DNA of 6,689 nucleotides, taken from positions 1-6,689 of the forward strand of contig JAUQZC010000124.1 in the NCBI GenBank assembly GCA_030587435.1, written 5' to 3'. The DNA is from Candidatus Baldrarchaeota archaeon. Lineage in GTDB: Archaea; Asgardarchaeota; Baldrarchaeia; Baldrarchaeales; DXJG01. Positions 6,398-6,689 of the stretch are shown here, piece after piece (the stretch's first letter is position 1; each line of letters starts with the position of its first letter). The translations under genes and the position numbers were made by a program. The notes beneath the pieces were generated by a model. The model was not told the origin of the DNA. It saw only the letters and a list, made by a program, of their open reading frames with translations, and ran no database searches.

Positions 6398-6618
6398 GCC
6401 TCTTTTACTTCCCTAACTTTCAAAACTTTCGCTTCAACTAACAAAACCTTAGCATGAGACCTTTTAAGCCTAATTCTAACAAAAAGTCGGTCTAACTTGC
6501 AGCGAAAAGAGGAGAGAAAGGTAACCGAAAGTATTTTGTCACAAAAACGAAACCCCATACAGTCATTGTTAATCACAATAACATCAAAACGGGATCGTTT
6601 CGAGTTAACATCTACTTC
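6367..6618 (-). pseudogene. Possible C-terminal remnant of a RecA/KaiC-like ATPase
   Basis: The open frame ends at TAA 6369-6367. It contains RFDVIVINND, which could be the late core strand that reads VVVTNQ in RadB, then FCDKILSVTF (like the ADVVIRLE strand), then VRIRLKRSHAKVLLVEAKVL and EACFLFAV, which resemble the C-terminal strands of RecA-fold proteins. The same frame is open from 6689 to an in-frame TGA at 6621-6619 (FLAIFLALICC before it), so either the gene is broken there or the upstream part is not coding. A GTG at 6576 could start a 69-residue protein, but no ribosome site supports it. Resemblance is by eye only; it could also be an unrelated small protein. Confidence 0.3.
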
Positions 6619-6689
6619 TCAGCAAGGAAAACATGGATACAAATTGCAACAAATCAAAGCAAGAAAGATAGCTAAAAATATTTCATGTA

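Noticed and set aside
6619..6621. In-frame TGA read as selenocysteine
   Set aside because: The upstream frame is not convincingly coding and I see no SECIS element; a broken gene or non-coding sequence is simpler.

Overview
The window looks archaeal, probably a thermophile of the TACK group or a related lineage, but the rank cannot be fixed from sequence alone. Reasons: it is strongly AT-rich; promoters look archaeal (TATA boxes such as TTTATATA or CTTATATT about 25-50 bases before starts, no bacterial -35/-10 pairs); Shine-Dalgarno sites are of the GGAGGTG/GGTGAG kind, mixed with apparently leaderless genes; there are T-run terminators; and the families are typically archaeal (a VapBC pair with the archaeal VapB tail, an archaeal AAA ATPase with a DUF234-type C-terminus, GvpD/KaiC-like and RadA/RadB-like RecA-fold ATPases).

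Layout. 1-879 (minus): a two-gene unit, a 141-residue protein with a possible degenerate PD-(D/E)XK nuclease fold followed by a ParA/MinD-type ATPase. The ATPase is broken by a one-base frameshift in a seven-A run (168-174) and leaves the window at base 1. 880-1090: a divergent promoter region. 1091-1739 (plus): a vapBC toxin-antitoxin pair, ended by three T5 runs. 1858-3273 (plus): a complete AAA ATPase with winged helix and PD-(D/E)XK-like tail. 3293-5520 (minus): a cysteine-rich radical SAM protein lies downstream of a PLP enzyme of the D-cysteine desulfhydrase/ACC deaminase family; each has its own apparent promoter. 5521-5829: a divergent promoter region. 5830-6183 (plus): the N-terminal 117 residues of a GvpD/KaiC-like P-loop ATPase, cut off. 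6178-6689 (minus): the N-terminal piece of a second RecA-fold (RadA/RadB-like) gene, preceded by what may be the C-terminal piece of another one with an in-frame stop.

The most unusual structure is at about 6172-6190, where two truncated RecA-fold genes meet tail to tail, each losing recognisable homology at the same point. This is what one end of an inversion, or an amplification/assembly chimera, would leave. The second notable item is the ParA frameshift together with a Ser in place of the ParA signature Lys and an uncharacterised partner gene. The remaining genes are intact members of known families. I see no tRNA, rRNA, CRISPR array, insertion sequence or long repeat. No wholly new system is proved; the ORF2-ParA pair and the broken ATPase pair are the best places to look.
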